A stretch of 64,000 nt of DNA, taken from NCBI GenBank assembly GCA_963807425.1, contig CAWEBZ010000003.1, forward strand, positions 124,001 through 188,000, read 5' to 3'. This DNA comes from VRUE01 sp963807425 (GTDB lineage: Bacteria > Actinomycetota > Thermoleophilia > Solirubrobacterales > 70-9). The notes under the pieces were generated by a model that was given only the letters and a program-made list of their open reading frames with translations, ran no database searches and was not told the origin of the DNA. A program made the position numbers and the translations under genes. Of the stretch, positions 1 through 7,758 are shown one piece after another. Position 1 is the first letter of the stretch; each line of letters opens with the position of its first letter.

Positions 1-55
1 GGGCTTGAGTTCTCCCGGCGTTTGGATAAGAGCTTCGAAGTTCGGTTCCGCTCGA

Positions 56-208
56 AGGGATGTCGGTGCCCCTCCCCGGGAATGTCGCGAAGCCGGAAAT
101 GCAATCCGGTGTCTGCGCGGCGCTAGCCGCGCACCAACATCGTCGCTAAGCGAGCACAGCTCGCTTAGCGTGCGACATCAATTCACGGGGAGGGGCACCG
201 ACATCCCT
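56..208. repeat. Cloverleaf-like inverted-repeat element
   Basis: The outer arms 56-78 and 186-208 are perfectly complementary over 23 bp (core GATGTCGGTGCCCCTCCCC). A second paired block joins 82-88 with 172-178. Three hairpins lie inside: 93-97/105-109, 114-121/126-133 (GCGCGGC arms) and a 12-bp triloop hairpin 144-155/159-170 (CGCTAAGCGAGC arms). Together these would form a multi-branched cloverleaf in RNA or a cruciform in DNA. It lies 17 bp beyond the stop codon of the minus-strand regulator at 226-585, so it could terminate that transcript. Its size and long arms also suit a MITE-like or REP-like insertion. It has no coding capacity that I believe. Confidence 0.75.
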
Positions 209-225
209 ACCACGGGATTCAGCAC

Positions 226-585
226 CTACAGCTCTTCAGGTGTGAACCGGTAGCCGATGCCGAAATGGGTGTGGATGTAGCGCCAGTCCGGCGCGACCTC
301 TTCCAGCTTGGCGCGCACCTTGCGCACGAGCACGTCGACGGAGCGGTCGCGGCGGGGCATGTCCCCGCCCCAGATCAGCTCGTAGATCAGCGGCCGTTGC
401 ACAACGCTGTCGGGTCGATCGGCGAGCAGGAAGAAGAGCTCGAACTCACGCACCGTGAAGCCGGCTCGGTTGCCGTCGACCAGGACCTGCAGCTCGCTCG
501 GGCGGATCTCCAGGTTGGCGATCCGGCGTTTCCCCCCGGTGGGGGTCGAGGTCGGCAAGACCAGCATGGGTGGCAGCTTCTCCAC
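226..585 (-). CDS. Stand-alone OmpR/PhoB-type winged-helix regulator
   Basis: This 119-residue protein consists almost entirely of the C-terminal DNA-binding domain of OmpR/PhoB response regulators. It shows the motif FTVREFELFFLLA, then RSVDVLVRKVRAKLE and the terminal wing HFGIGYRF. The phospho-receiver domain of a normal regulator (about 230 residues) is absent, so it is either unphosphorylated or controlled otherwise. It is divergent from pstSCAB across a 169-bp spacer holding a strong inverted repeat, which makes it a candidate local regulator of phosphate uptake; that role is inferred from position. The start is the ATG at 585; no longer in-frame receiver sequence is visible upstream. 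Confidence 0.8.
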   Translation of the reverse strand: MEKLPPMLVLPTSTPTGGKRRIANLEIRPSELQVLVDGNRAGFTVREFELFFLLADRPDSVVQRPLIYELIWGGDMPRRDRSVDVLVRKVRAKLEEVAPDWRYIHTHFGIGYRFTPEEL

Positions 586-600
586 TGCTGGTGTCGATCC

Positions 601-607
601 GGTGAAC
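601..607 (-). promoter_or_regulatory. Possible PHO-box half site
   Basis: On the minus strand this reads GTTCACC, the core unit of actinobacterial PhoP boxes, and lies between the winged-helix regulator and pstS. No clear second unit in the usual 11-bp direct-repeat register is evident, so this is only a suggestion. Confidence 0.25.
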
Positions 608-622
608 GACCTGTATCGAACT

Positions 623-661
623 GGAGAAGATCTGGATAACGCTCGTTACCAGTTCTTCTCC
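623..661. promoter_or_regulatory. Long inverted repeat upstream of pstS (candidate operator)
   Basis: Left arm 623-641 (GGAGAAGATCTGGATAACG) and right arm 644-661 (CGTTACCAGTTCTTCTCC) are complementary except for one mismatch and one bulged base, with a 2-bp centre. The site lies in the divergent regulator/pstS spacer, about 95 bp before the pstS start. It could be an operator for a dimeric regulator, such as the neighbouring winged-helix protein, or an early transcript hairpin. The function is inferred. Confidence 0.55.
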
Positions 662-754
662 AAACAGTCACGTCGCGTTTACCTTGGCGCCAACGGCTGA
701 ATCGAGACTGGCGGCACAGACTTCTCGACCAGCTACCCAGGAGCGAATACCCAG

Positions 755-1567
755 ATGATTCGCATGCGTTCCCTGGCCGTCGTTGCGCTGGCGCTCTGCG
801 CCGCACTTGCGACCGCCGCCACAGCCTCTGCCGCCACGATCACCCTCAGCGGATCGACCTCGGTCGCGCCGCTTGCGACCAAGCTCGCCAAGGCCTTCGT
901 CCGCCAGCAGGCGAATAAAGGCAATGTCAAATTCGTGATCCTGCAGGGCGGCTCCGACATCGGCATCACCGACGTCTCGCGGGGGCGCGTCACCCTGGGC
1001 ATGTCCTCGCGCGATCCCAAGCCGGCCGATCCCGGCGGCATCGTCTTCAACAAGATCGCCCGCGACGCGGTCTGCATCGTCACCAACCCCTCGAACCCGA
1101 TCGCGAGCCTGAGTCAGCTGCAGATCCAGGACATCTTCTCCGGGCGCATCCGCAGCTGGAGCCAGGTGCCGGGCGCATCCGCCTCGGGGCCGATCGACCT
1201 CGTCGTTCGTACAGCCGCCTCCGGTACCCAGGACGCTTTCCAGAACATCTTCATGGGACAGACCCTGCGCGTCGCCGGCAGCGCGACGACCAAGTCGTCC
1301 AACGGCCTGCAGGCGCAGACGATCCAGTCGGACCCGAACGCGATCGGCTATGCCTCATTCCACTTCGCGCAGGGCCTCTTCTCGGTGCCCTACCTCGGCG
1401 TGCCCTGCACTCTGCGTAACGCCAAGTCCGGCCAGTACGCGGGTAGCCGTAACTTCTACCTCGTCAGCCGCGGGGCGGCCACGGGAGTCGCCCAGAAATT
1501 CATCCAGTTCGCCCGCAGCGCCCAGGCCCAGGCCTTGGTCTCCAGCGACTGGGTGCCGCTGAGCTAG
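755..1567 (+). CDS. pstS: PstS-like phosphate ABC transporter substrate-binding protein
   Basis: Secreted binding protein of 270 residues that should deliver inorganic phosphate to PstCA. A signal peptide covers roughly residues 1-26 (hydrophobic run ending ATASA) with no lipobox. The mature protein begins with the phosphate-loop motif SGSTSV and has SGTQD later, both typical of PBP-like PstS proteins. The length is short relative to the 320-370 residues of many PstS proteins but normal for the PBP_like_2 group. An AGGAG sequence precedes the ATG at 755. It is first in the pst operon, and its TAG overlaps the GTG of pstC by one base. Confidence 0.9.
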   Translation: MIRMRSLAVVALALCAALATAATASAATITLSGSTSVAPLATKLAKAFVRQQANKGNVKFVILQGGSDIGITDVSRGRVTLGMSSRDPKPADPGGIVFNKIARDAVCIVTNPSNPIASLSQLQIQDIFSGRIRSWSQVPGASASGPIDLVVRTAASGTQDAFQNIFMGQTLRVAGSATTKSSNGLQAQTIQSDPNAIGYASFHFAQGLFSVPYLGVPCTLRNAKSGQYAGSRNFYLVSRGAATGVAQKFIQFARSAQAQALVSSDWVPLS

Positions 1568-2619
1568 TGCCCGGCGCGGGAATCGCAGCTCGCCTGCCCG
1601 GCCGCCGTCCCGGCCGGCCGGGCTCGGCGAGCGGCGCCACCGGCGGCGGAGCCGGGTTCTGGACCGACGCGCGGGTCGAGCGCCTGCTCGGCGCGGTCGC
1701 CTGCCTGGTGCTGCTGGTGATCGCGGGAATGATCGTCTTCGTCTTCGGCAAGGCGTGGCCCTCGTTCTCCCACAACGGCCTCGCCTGGTTCGGCTCCGGC
1801 GGCGACGTCGACCTGCAGCTCGAGGACATCTTCAACTCGCCCGCCAGTCCGGCCGCCTACGTATACGAGCTGCGTGCCTGGCCGCTGCTCTGGGGCACCT
1901 TCGTGATCACAGCCGGCGCCGTCGCGATCGGGCTCGTCTTCGCCCTCTTCGCGGCGATCTTCATCGTCGAGTTCGCGCCGCGCCAGGTCAACCGCGTGCT
2001 GGAGCCGGTGGTGCGGCTGCTTGCCGCCGTGCCCTCGGTGGTCTACGGGCTGATTGGGATCCTCGTCATCGTCCCCTGGGTCGGCGAGCACCTGATCAGC
2101 CTCGATCGCGAGGAATCGGTGGCGAACGTGGTCCAGCTCGACGGCGCCAGTATCTCGGTCGGGATCCTGATCCTGACGGTGATGATCGTGCCGATCATGA
2201 TCGCGATCGTGGTCGACGCGCTGCGGGCGGTGCCGCGCAGCTGGACCGAAGGCGCCGCGGCGCTCGGCGCCAACCGCTGGCGGGTGACCTGGACGATCGC
2301 CGTCCGCACCGCGCGCCCGGCGATCGTCGCAGCCGCGGTGCTGGCGACGGCGCGGGCCCTGGGCGAGGCGATCATGCTCTCGATGGTCGCCGGTTCGGCC
2401 AGCTTCGCGCCCAACCCGATCGACGGCATCACCTTCCTCTTCGAGCCCACCCGGCCGCTCGCCTCGGCCCTGGTCGAGAACGTCGAAGGGCTCTCGGTCG
2501 TGCCCTTCGGCCAGACGCTCTTCGCCTTCGCCGCCGTGCTGCTGGTCTCGAGCATGTTCCTCTCCCTGGCCGGCTTCGTCGCCAAGCAGCAGATGCGCAA
2601 ATACGGGGTGCGCCCCTGA
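1567..2619 (+). CDS. pstC: Phosphate ABC transporter permease PstC
   Basis: Inner-membrane permease of 350 residues and one half of the phosphate channel. After a 35-residue Gly/Arg-rich N-terminus it shows about six hydrophobic segments and the ABC-permease EAA-type loop around ALGANRWRVTWTIAV, which contacts PstB. The GTG start at 1567 shares a base with the pstS stop (TAGTG), so translation is probably coupled. The stop overlaps the pstA ATG in the form TGATG. No anomalies in length or composition are seen. Confidence 0.93.
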   Translation: MPGAGIAARLPGRRPGRPGSASGATGGGAGFWTDARVERLLGAVACLVLLVIAGMIVFVFGKAWPSFSHNGLAWFGSGGDVDLQLEDIFNSPASPAAYVYELRAWPLLWGTFVITAGAVAIGLVFALFAAIFIVEFAPRQVNRVLEPVVRLLAAVPSVVYGLIGILVIVPWVGEHLISLDREESVANVVQLDGASISVGILILTVMIVPIMIAIVVDALRAVPRSWTEGAAALGANRWRVTWTIAVRTARPAIVAAAVLATARALGEAIMLSMVAGSASFAPNPIDGITFLFEPTRPLASALVENVEGLSVVPFGQTLFAFAAVLLVSSMFLSLAGFVAKQQMRKYGVRP

Positions 2620-3554
2620 TGAGTACCGCGCCGATCGACAGCGTGCGCAGCTGGCCGTTGCGCGACCGCGCCGGCTACTATGCCGCCTGGGTCGCCGGCC
2701 TCGCCCTGATCGCGATCGCCGCCGCGATCCTGATCTACATGGCGGTCCGGGGCGCGCAGTACTTCGACCTCGGTCTGCTCTTCGAGAGCCCCAACTCGAG
2801 CCTGAACCAGGCTCAGAGCGGCGGCTTCAAGGATCCGATCTATGGCACCGCGCTGCTGCTTGTGCTCTCGACCATGATCGCCGCCCCGCTCGGGGTAACG
2901 ATTGCGGTCTGGCTGACCGAGTACGGTCGTCCGTCGGGGCTGGCGCGGGCCGTGGAATCGGCGATCGAGGTCGTCGCAGGCACCCCCAGCATCGTGCTGG
3001 CGATGTTCGGCCTCGTCTTCTTCCAGCAGCAGTGGCTAGGCATCTTCACCTTCGATGCGGAAGGGGGCGCGGTTCTCGGCCGCTCCTTCATCGCCGCCGC
3101 CGCGATGATGTCGCTGATCGCGCTGCCGCTCGTCGTCGGCGCCACCCGCGAGGCGCTCAACTCGATCCCCGGCCACGTGCGGGAGGCCTCCTACGCGCTC
3201 GGCAAGACCAAGGCGGCGACGATCCGGCGGGTGCTGTTGCCGGCGGCACGCCCCGGCATCGGTACCGGCACCGCGCTTGGGATGGGGCGGGTAGCGGGCG
3301 ACACGGCGATCGTCGTCGTCCTGCTCGGGGCGACGCTGCAGATCCAGAACGGCAGCGACGGCAGCGTCTTCGGCCTCTTCCGCGGCACCGGCAGCACGCT
3401 GACCAGCTACGTCTATTACAACTCGCCGGCGGGCGAGGGACTGGCGCCGGAGAAGGCCTACTTCGCCGCCTTCGTCCTGCTGCTCGTCGTCATCGCGCTC
3501 AACTTCGCCGTCAGTCGCCTGGCGCGGGGAAGGAGCGAGATATGGGCACGCTGA
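2619..3554 (+). CDS. pstA: Phosphate ABC transporter permease PstA
   Basis: Second permease subunit, 311 residues. The open frame extends far upstream inside pstC, but the real start is the ATG at 2619, which overlaps the pstC TGA. From there the protein begins MSTAPIDSVRSWPLRDRAGYY and enters a first membrane segment. The coupling loop EASYALGKTKAATIRRVLLP is typical of PstA. The stop at 3552-3554 falls 10 bp after the pstB start at 3542, so the two genes overlap slightly. Confidence 0.92.
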   Translation: MSTAPIDSVRSWPLRDRAGYYAAWVAGLALIAIAAAILIYMAVRGAQYFDLGLLFESPNSSLNQAQSGGFKDPIYGTALLLVLSTMIAAPLGVTIAVWLTEYGRPSGLARAVESAIEVVAGTPSIVLAMFGLVFFQQQWLGIFTFDAEGGAVLGRSFIAAAAMMSLIALPLVVGATREALNSIPGHVREASYALGKTKAATIRRVLLPAARPGIGTGTALGMGRVAGDTAIVVVLLGATLQIQNGSDGSVFGLFRGTGSTLTSYVYYNSPAGEGLAPEKAYFAAFVLLLVVIALNFAVSRLARGRSEIWAR

Positions 3555-4501
3555 ACCCGGACGAGCGCGTCCGCGATGAGCGCGACGTGATCCTCGCCCC
3601 GCCTCCTCCGGTGAAGCGGATCGTCGTCGACCGCGAGCCGACCGTGGTCCAGCCACCGCCCGGCAACGGGCGCGCGTCCCAGGCCGGAGGTATCGGTGCG
3701 ATCGGCCACGCCCCCGTCCGCCGCGCGGCGCCGAGCACCGGCCCGAAGCCGGAGCGGATGCGCATCGAGGGCGTGACGATCGCCTACGGCGAGAAGCTCG
3801 CGGTCAACAGCGTCTCGCTGCCGGTTCGCCAGGGCGAGGTGCTGGCCCTGATCGGCCCCTCGGGTTGCGGCAAGACGACGCTGCTGCGCTCGCTCAACCG
3901 CCTCGTCGAGATCACCCCAACGGCGGTCCGCAGCGGCCGGATCAGCCTCGACGAGGAGGACATCGACGCGATGGAGGTGACGGCGCTGCGACGCCGGGTG
4001 AGCATGGTCTTCCAGCAACCGAACCCGTTCCCGATGAGCGTCTTCGACAACGTCGCCTACGCGCTGCGCGAGCAGGGCTCCGGCCGGCCGCGCAAGGAGG
4101 CGCTGGTAGACCAGGTCAGCGATGCCCTCCGTCGCGCTGGGCTCTGGGACGAGGTCGGAACCACCCTCGACCACCCGGCGCTGCGCCTCTCCGGCGGCCA
4201 GCAGCAGCGGCTCTGCATCGCCCGCGCGCTCGCCGCGCGGCCCGAGGTGCTGCTGCTCGACGAGCCCTGCTCGGCGCTCGACCCGCGCTCCACCCAGGTG
4301 ATCGAGGAGCTGATCCTGCGCCTGCGCGAGGAGGTGGCTGTGGTGATCGTCACCCACAACATGCAGCAGGCGCTGAGGATCGCCGACCACGTCGGCTTCA
4401 TGTACCTGGGCGAGCTGGTCGAGTACGGGCCAGCCGAGCAGGTATTCGGCTCGCCGCGTGAGCAGCGAACCCGCGAGTACGTCGGGGGCGCATTCGGATG
4501 A
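3542..4501 (+). CDS. pstB: Phosphate ABC transporter ATP-binding protein PstB
   Basis: ATPase of 319 residues that energises PstCA. Visible motifs are Walker A GPSGCGKTT (about residues 105-113), signature LSGGQQQRLCIARAL and Walker B LLLDEPCSALDP. The start is taken as the ATG at 3542, which overlaps the end of pstA. This gives an unusual Pro/Arg-rich N-terminal extension of about 70 residues before the ABC domain; most PstB proteins are near 260 residues. An internal start at the ATG coding MRIEGVTIAYGEK would remove the extension, so the N-terminus is uncertain. The stop overlaps the next ATG (ATGA). Confidence 0.93.
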   Translation: MGTLNPDERVRDERDVILAPPPPVKRIVVDREPTVVQPPPGNGRASQAGGIGAIGHAPVRRAAPSTGPKPERMRIEGVTIAYGEKLAVNSVSLPVRQGEVLALIGPSGCGKTTLLRSLNRLVEITPTAVRSGRISLDEEDIDAMEVTALRRRVSMVFQQPNPFPMSVFDNVAYALREQGSGRPRKEALVDQVSDALRRAGLWDEVGTTLDHPALRLSGGQQQRLCIARALAARPEVLLLDEPCSALDPRSTQVIEELILRLREEVAVVIVTHNMQQALRIADHVGFMYLGELVEYGPAEQVFGSPREQRTREYVGGAFG

Positions 4502-5247
4502 GAGCCTGCTCGCCCATTCCCCTCGCGCTCGCCCTGGCCGGGGTCGCGCTAGTCGTCACCGGTTGCGAATCTACCCAGGACAAGAGCGCCAAGATCGGTG
4601 CCGCGCTGGGTCCCGTCGCGCAGGAGAAGGGCCTCGAGATCGACCAGCGCAGCAAGGAGGTCGAGGTCGTCTCGACGACGCTGCTCACCGACGCCAACGG
4701 CAGCGCCGTCGTGGTCGAGCTGCACAACGGCTCCAACCGCGACCTGGCCGAGGTGCCGCTGCTGATCGACGTGCTGGACGCGAAGGGTAAGAGCGTCTAC
4801 CGCAACGACATTCCCGGGATCGAGCCGGCGCTGGCAGCCGTTCCCTTCATCCCGGCGGGCGGCGACGTCGCCTGGGTCCACGACCAGGTGCTCGCGACCG
4901 GCAAGCCAGTCGAGGCGAAGGCGATCGTCGGAGCCGGCGCTGAGGAATTCTCCGGCGAGCCGCCTGCGGTCTCCGTGAGCGAGCCGAAGCTCGAGGGCGA
5001 CCCCTACACCGGCGTCGCGGCGGGGGGCGAGGTCGTCAACGAGAGCGGCGAAGATCTCGACCGTCTGCTGCTCTACGCCGTAGCCCGCGACGGCGACAGG
5101 ATCGTTGCCGCCGGCCGCGGTGCGATCGAACCGCTGAAGGACAAGCCCAAGCCGGTCCACTACAACGTCTTCTTCATCGGCGATCCCGGGGGAGCCGATG
5201 TGACTATCGCCCAGTTCCCGACCCTGCCGGGGGTAGAGGCGAGATGA
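4498..5247 (+). CDS. Lipoprotein, FxLYD-like repeats, pst-linked
   Basis: Predicted secreted lipoprotein of 249 residues. A signal peptide ends in the lipobox VVTGC with the lipidated Cys at residue 23. Two beta-rich segments follow, one around VVVELHNGSNRDLAEVPLLI and one around VVNESGEDLDRLLLYAVARD; both resemble FxLYD/DUF3426-type immunoglobulin-like folds. The gene starts within the pstB stop (ATGA) and is coupled to the zinc-ribbon gene downstream. The context suggests an envelope factor co-expressed with phosphate uptake; a biochemical role is not evident. Confidence 0.75.
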   Translation: MRACSPIPLALALAGVALVVTGCESTQDKSAKIGAALGPVAQEKGLEIDQRSKEVEVVSTTLLTDANGSAVVVELHNGSNRDLAEVPLLIDVLDAKGKSVYRNDIPGIEPALAAVPFIPAGGDVAWVHDQVLATGKPVEAKAIVGAGAEEFSGEPPAVSVSEPKLEGDPYTGVAAGGEVVNESGEDLDRLLLYAVARDGDRIVAAGRGAIEPLKDKPKPVHYNVFFIGDPGGADVTIAQFPTLPGVEAR

Positions 5248-5912
5248 GCGAGCCGGCCGGGCAGATGCCGACACTTGGCGAAGCCGGGGAGACCTGTCGC
5301 GAGTGCGGGATGCCGCTTGCAGCCGACCAGCGCTACTGCCTCAATTGCGGCCGGCGCCGCGGCGAGGCACGGGTCGATTTTCATCAGCACCTGCCGATAG
5401 AGGAAGCAGCCCAAAACGGAGTGGCCGCGCCGCGCCCCTCCTCCGTCGCACCGCCGACAACGGAGAAACCCCAGCGTGACTACGCGCCGCTGGCGGCGGT
5501 CGGCGGCATCGCGGTCCTCGGCACGATGCTGTTGATCGGGGTCCTGATCGGCAAGGGCGACGGCGGCTCGGCGACCGTACCACCGCCGCAGGTCGTGCGG
5601 GTTCAGGGCGACGACGCCGGCGCCACGGCAAGCAACGAAGAAGCCAAGCCGGATGCCGGCGCCTCCAAGCAGGCAAAGGCGAAGGGCGGCAAAGCCGCGA
5701 AAAGCTCGGGCAGCCTCGCCGGGGACAAGAGCAGTGGAGCCGCGCCGGTGGAAGCCAGCGATGAGGCGCTGCAGGAACTGCAGGAACAGAGCCCCGAGGA
5801 ATACCAGGAATCGAGCGCGAAGCTGCCGGACGAGATCGCCACCGGCGGCGCACCGCCGCCGAAGGACAGCAAGGCACCTGGCGGCGGCAGCAAGGGGACG
5901 GCGATCGAATGA
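5244..5912 (+). CDS. Zinc-ribbon, single-pass membrane protein
   Basis: This 222-residue protein has an N-terminal zinc ribbon with CxxC knuckles at C18/C21 and C32/C35. A Pro-rich linker precedes one membrane helix at about residues 82-103 (LAAVGGIAVLGTMLLIGVLI). The rest is a low-complexity Ala/Lys/Glu/Gly-rich tail. The ribbon is probably cytoplasmic and the tail outside. It is coupled by ATGA overlaps to the lipoprotein before it and the small ribbon protein after it. No enzymatic domain is seen; the function is unknown, perhaps scaffolding of the lipoprotein. Confidence 0.75.
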   Translation: MSEPAGQMPTLGEAGETCRECGMPLAADQRYCLNCGRRRGEARVDFHQHLPIEEAAQNGVAAPRPSSVAPPTTEKPQRDYAPLAAVGGIAVLGTMLLIGVLIGKGDGGSATVPPPQVVRVQGDDAGATASNEEAKPDAGASKQAKAKGGKAAKSSGSLAGDKSSGAAPVEASDEALQELQEQSPEEYQESSAKLPDEIATGGAPPPKDSKAPGGGSKGTAIE

Positions 5913-6226
5913 GCGACCTCCAGCGCCGCCGCGGCAGCCTCGCCGAGCAGCTCACTGAGCTGCAATGGGACCTGGGTGGGCTCGCCTATGAGATGGCGAT
6001 CCGCGACCACTTCCGCCTCGATGTGCTCACCCGCCAGGCGGCGAAGCTGCAGCAGGTAGACGCAGAGCTGGCCGAGGTCGAGCGGATGCTGCGGCTCGAC
6101 CAGGCGAGCGCGGCTGGCTCCTGCGATTCCTGCGGCGCCCTCTACGCGCGCGGCTCGGTCTTCTGCTGGCAGTGCGGCAAGGACCTGATGGAGCGCAGCA
6201 CGATGGGGGGGACCCCGGTGCCGTGA
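5909..6226 (+). CDS. Small coiled-coil zinc-ribbon protein
   Basis: A soluble 105-residue protein. The first 65 residues are Leu/Glu/Arg-rich and likely form a helical hairpin or coiled coil (LAEQLTELQWDLGGLAYEMA, then LQQVDAELAEVERMLRL). The C-terminal third carries a zinc ribbon with C72/C75 and C86/C89. Both ends overlap the neighbours (ATGA before, GTGA after), placing it in the extended pst operon. Pairing of this ribbon with the one in the preceding membrane protein suggests they interact, but this is inference only. Confidence 0.75.
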   Translation: MSDLQRRRGSLAEQLTELQWDLGGLAYEMAIRDHFRLDVLTRQAAKLQQVDAELAEVERMLRLDQASAAGSCDSCGALYARGSVFCWQCGKDLMERSTMGGTPVP

Positions 6227-7449
6227 TCCGGAAGCTCGCGAACACGATGGCGCGCGGCGCGTCGCTGATCGTCACCGATCGCCGCTGGGGCGCGACGCTG
6301 AGCGCCGCTGCGCTCGGCTTCGGACTCTTCGCTGGCGTCGCGATCGGGCCAGGCGCGACGGGCACCTTCGCGACCGGGCCCCAGCAGCTGCTCGAAATCC
6401 CGAGCTTCGGGGGAGGCGGGGAAGGTGCAAGCGAAGTCGAAAGCACCGCCTCGGCCGAATCGCCGGCGGAATCCGCTCCGCTTGCCTCCAGCGAAGAATC
6501 GAGCTCGCTGGAATCGTTTGCGTCGGCGGCTCCGCTTGCCAGCGAATCGAGCGAAGCCCTGCCGACCGAGGAAGAACCGGCTGCGGAAGCGAAGACTCCA
6601 CCTGCCGAGGAAGAAGAGGAGGTCGAGCCCGAAACCACGGCGCTCGCCGGGACCGTCGTCCACGCCAATCCGGCTGCAGGCAGCTACACGCTGGCGATCA
6701 AAGGCGGGGAACTGGTGCCGGTCCACACTCGCAAGCTGCCCCGCGTAGGGACCGAGCTCAGCCTCGGGGGACTCCAGCTCGCAAATGGAACCTTCGCCGA
6801 GCAGGGCACCCCAAAACGCAAAGGTCAGGCGACGAAGGCGAGCTTCCGCGGCGTCGTCACCCACCTCGATCCTGACCCGGCGGCGCCGGCCTACACGCTC
6901 TCTGGCCGCGGCGCCTCGATCTTCGTCCACGTGCGTCCCGATCCCAGCGGCGTGATCCCGCCGCTGCCCACGCTGGGTGCTTACGCGACCGCCAGCGTGG
7001 ATATCGAGAAAGCGCAGCCGGTACCGATCCCAGCGACAACCGCTCCCGTCGCCGAACCCCCTCTCGACCCGGCGGGGCCCCCGACCTGTGTCCCCGACCC
7101 CGTTCTGGCGCCCCCGGCACCCCCAACCGCGGTCCTCTGGCAACGCGAGCTGAAGCCCGAAGGAACCGAACCAGCCACCTACCTCGACCTCTCCGGCATC
7201 GTCACCGCCGTCTGCCCTGACACCGCCCAACTCCTGCTCTCCGCCGACGACACGCGCGAGAGCGACGCCCACATCACCCTCGCCGTGCCGCCGAATCTCG
7301 ACCTCTCCAAGCTGAAGCTCGGCGATTCCCTCCTCGCCACGGCCAACCTCGCCGCTGACGGCACCCTTACCCTCGCCGGCTTGGCAAGCGACGAGCAGCG
7401 CAAAGGGGCCGACGACCCGAAATCCGCCCAAGGCGACCTCAAGCGCTGA
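6223..7449 (+). CDS. Membrane-anchored accessory protein, last gene of the pst operon
   Basis: The GTG at 6223 overlaps the previous stop (GTGA) and is preferred over starts further upstream in the same frame; it gives 408 residues. An N-terminal cytoplasmic stub is followed by a membrane segment near residues 19-42. Next comes a long Ser/Glu/Ala low-complexity stalk and then two beta-rich modules (beginning about LAGTVVHANPAAGSYTLAI and FRGVVTHLDPDPAAPAYTL) that look like repeated OB-like or DUF5666-like units. The protein is probably extracytoplasmic. The stalk is rich in GAA codons, unlike the GAG-rich genes nearby. No specific function is recognised. Confidence 0.7.
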   Translation: MIRKLANTMARGASLIVTDRRWGATLSAAALGFGLFAGVAIGPGATGTFATGPQQLLEIPSFGGGGEGASEVESTASAESPAESAPLASSEESSSLESFASAAPLASESSEALPTEEEPAAEAKTPPAEEEEEVEPETTALAGTVVHANPAAGSYTLAIKGGELVPVHTRKLPRVGTELSLGGLQLANGTFAEQGTPKRKGQATKASFRGVVTHLDPDPAAPAYTLSGRGASIFVHVRPDPSGVIPPLPTLGAYATASVDIEKAQPVPIPATTAPVAEPPLDPAGPPTCVPDPVLAPPAPPTAVLWQRELKPEGTEPATYLDLSGIVTAVCPDTAQLLLSADDTRESDAHITLAVPPNLDLSKLKLGDSLLATANLAADGTLTLAGLASDEQRKGADDPKSAQGDLKR

Positions 7450-7459
7450 TCCACAAGCG

Positions 7460-7752
7460 CTCGGCCGCGGGTCCTGTCGCCGGGGTGGGGTGCCCCGCTT
7501 GGACTACGCGCTGCTTCGGGCGGAGGGTCATTCCGCTCGCAGTACCGAAACCTTGCCCTCCGCAGCCTTCGTCCTTCGCGGATCACCCCACCCCGACACC
7601 ACCCGCGGAGGAGAGCTTTGCGTTCGAAGCTCGGTTGCTCAACCGGGGACGTCTCTCGCGGGGGGTGGCGGCGTAGGGGGGCCCACCCCCGAGGAAGCTT
7701 TAGCTACCGGAGGGGGTGGGGGGTCCCCTGCGGCGACAGGACCCGCCGCGCC
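7460..7752. repeat. Noncoding element, copy A, with 16-bp terminal inverted repeats
   Basis: This fills the 309-bp gap between two convergent genes. Arms 7467-7482 (GCGGGTCCTGTCGCCG) and 7731-7746 (its exact complement) form perfect 16-bp terminal inverted repeats. The last 105 bp (7648-7752) match 32455-32559 with only two or so differences, including the block GAAGCTTTAGCTACCGGAGG. The middle is diverged but collinear. G-runs and complementary C-runs inside predict a folded RNA or DNA structure. No believable protein is encoded. The form suits a non-autonomous MITE-like element or a family of structured intergenic repeats. Confidence 0.85.
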
Positions 7753-7758
7753 CAGCGC

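Noticed and set aside
4..10. CTTGAGT, like the left half of an HspR (HAIR) box
   Set aside because: No matching ACTCAAG right half follows at the proper distance, and no heat-shock gene is adjacent.
5..253. Open frame of 82 codons crossing the cloverleaf element
   Set aside because: It runs straight through the inverted repeats, has no family likeness and overlaps the regulator's 3' end; almost surely chance.
1755..3554. Long frame reading pstC out of frame into pstA
   Set aside because: The upstream half is Arg-rich shadow of pstC; real pstA begins at 2619 by coupling and homology.
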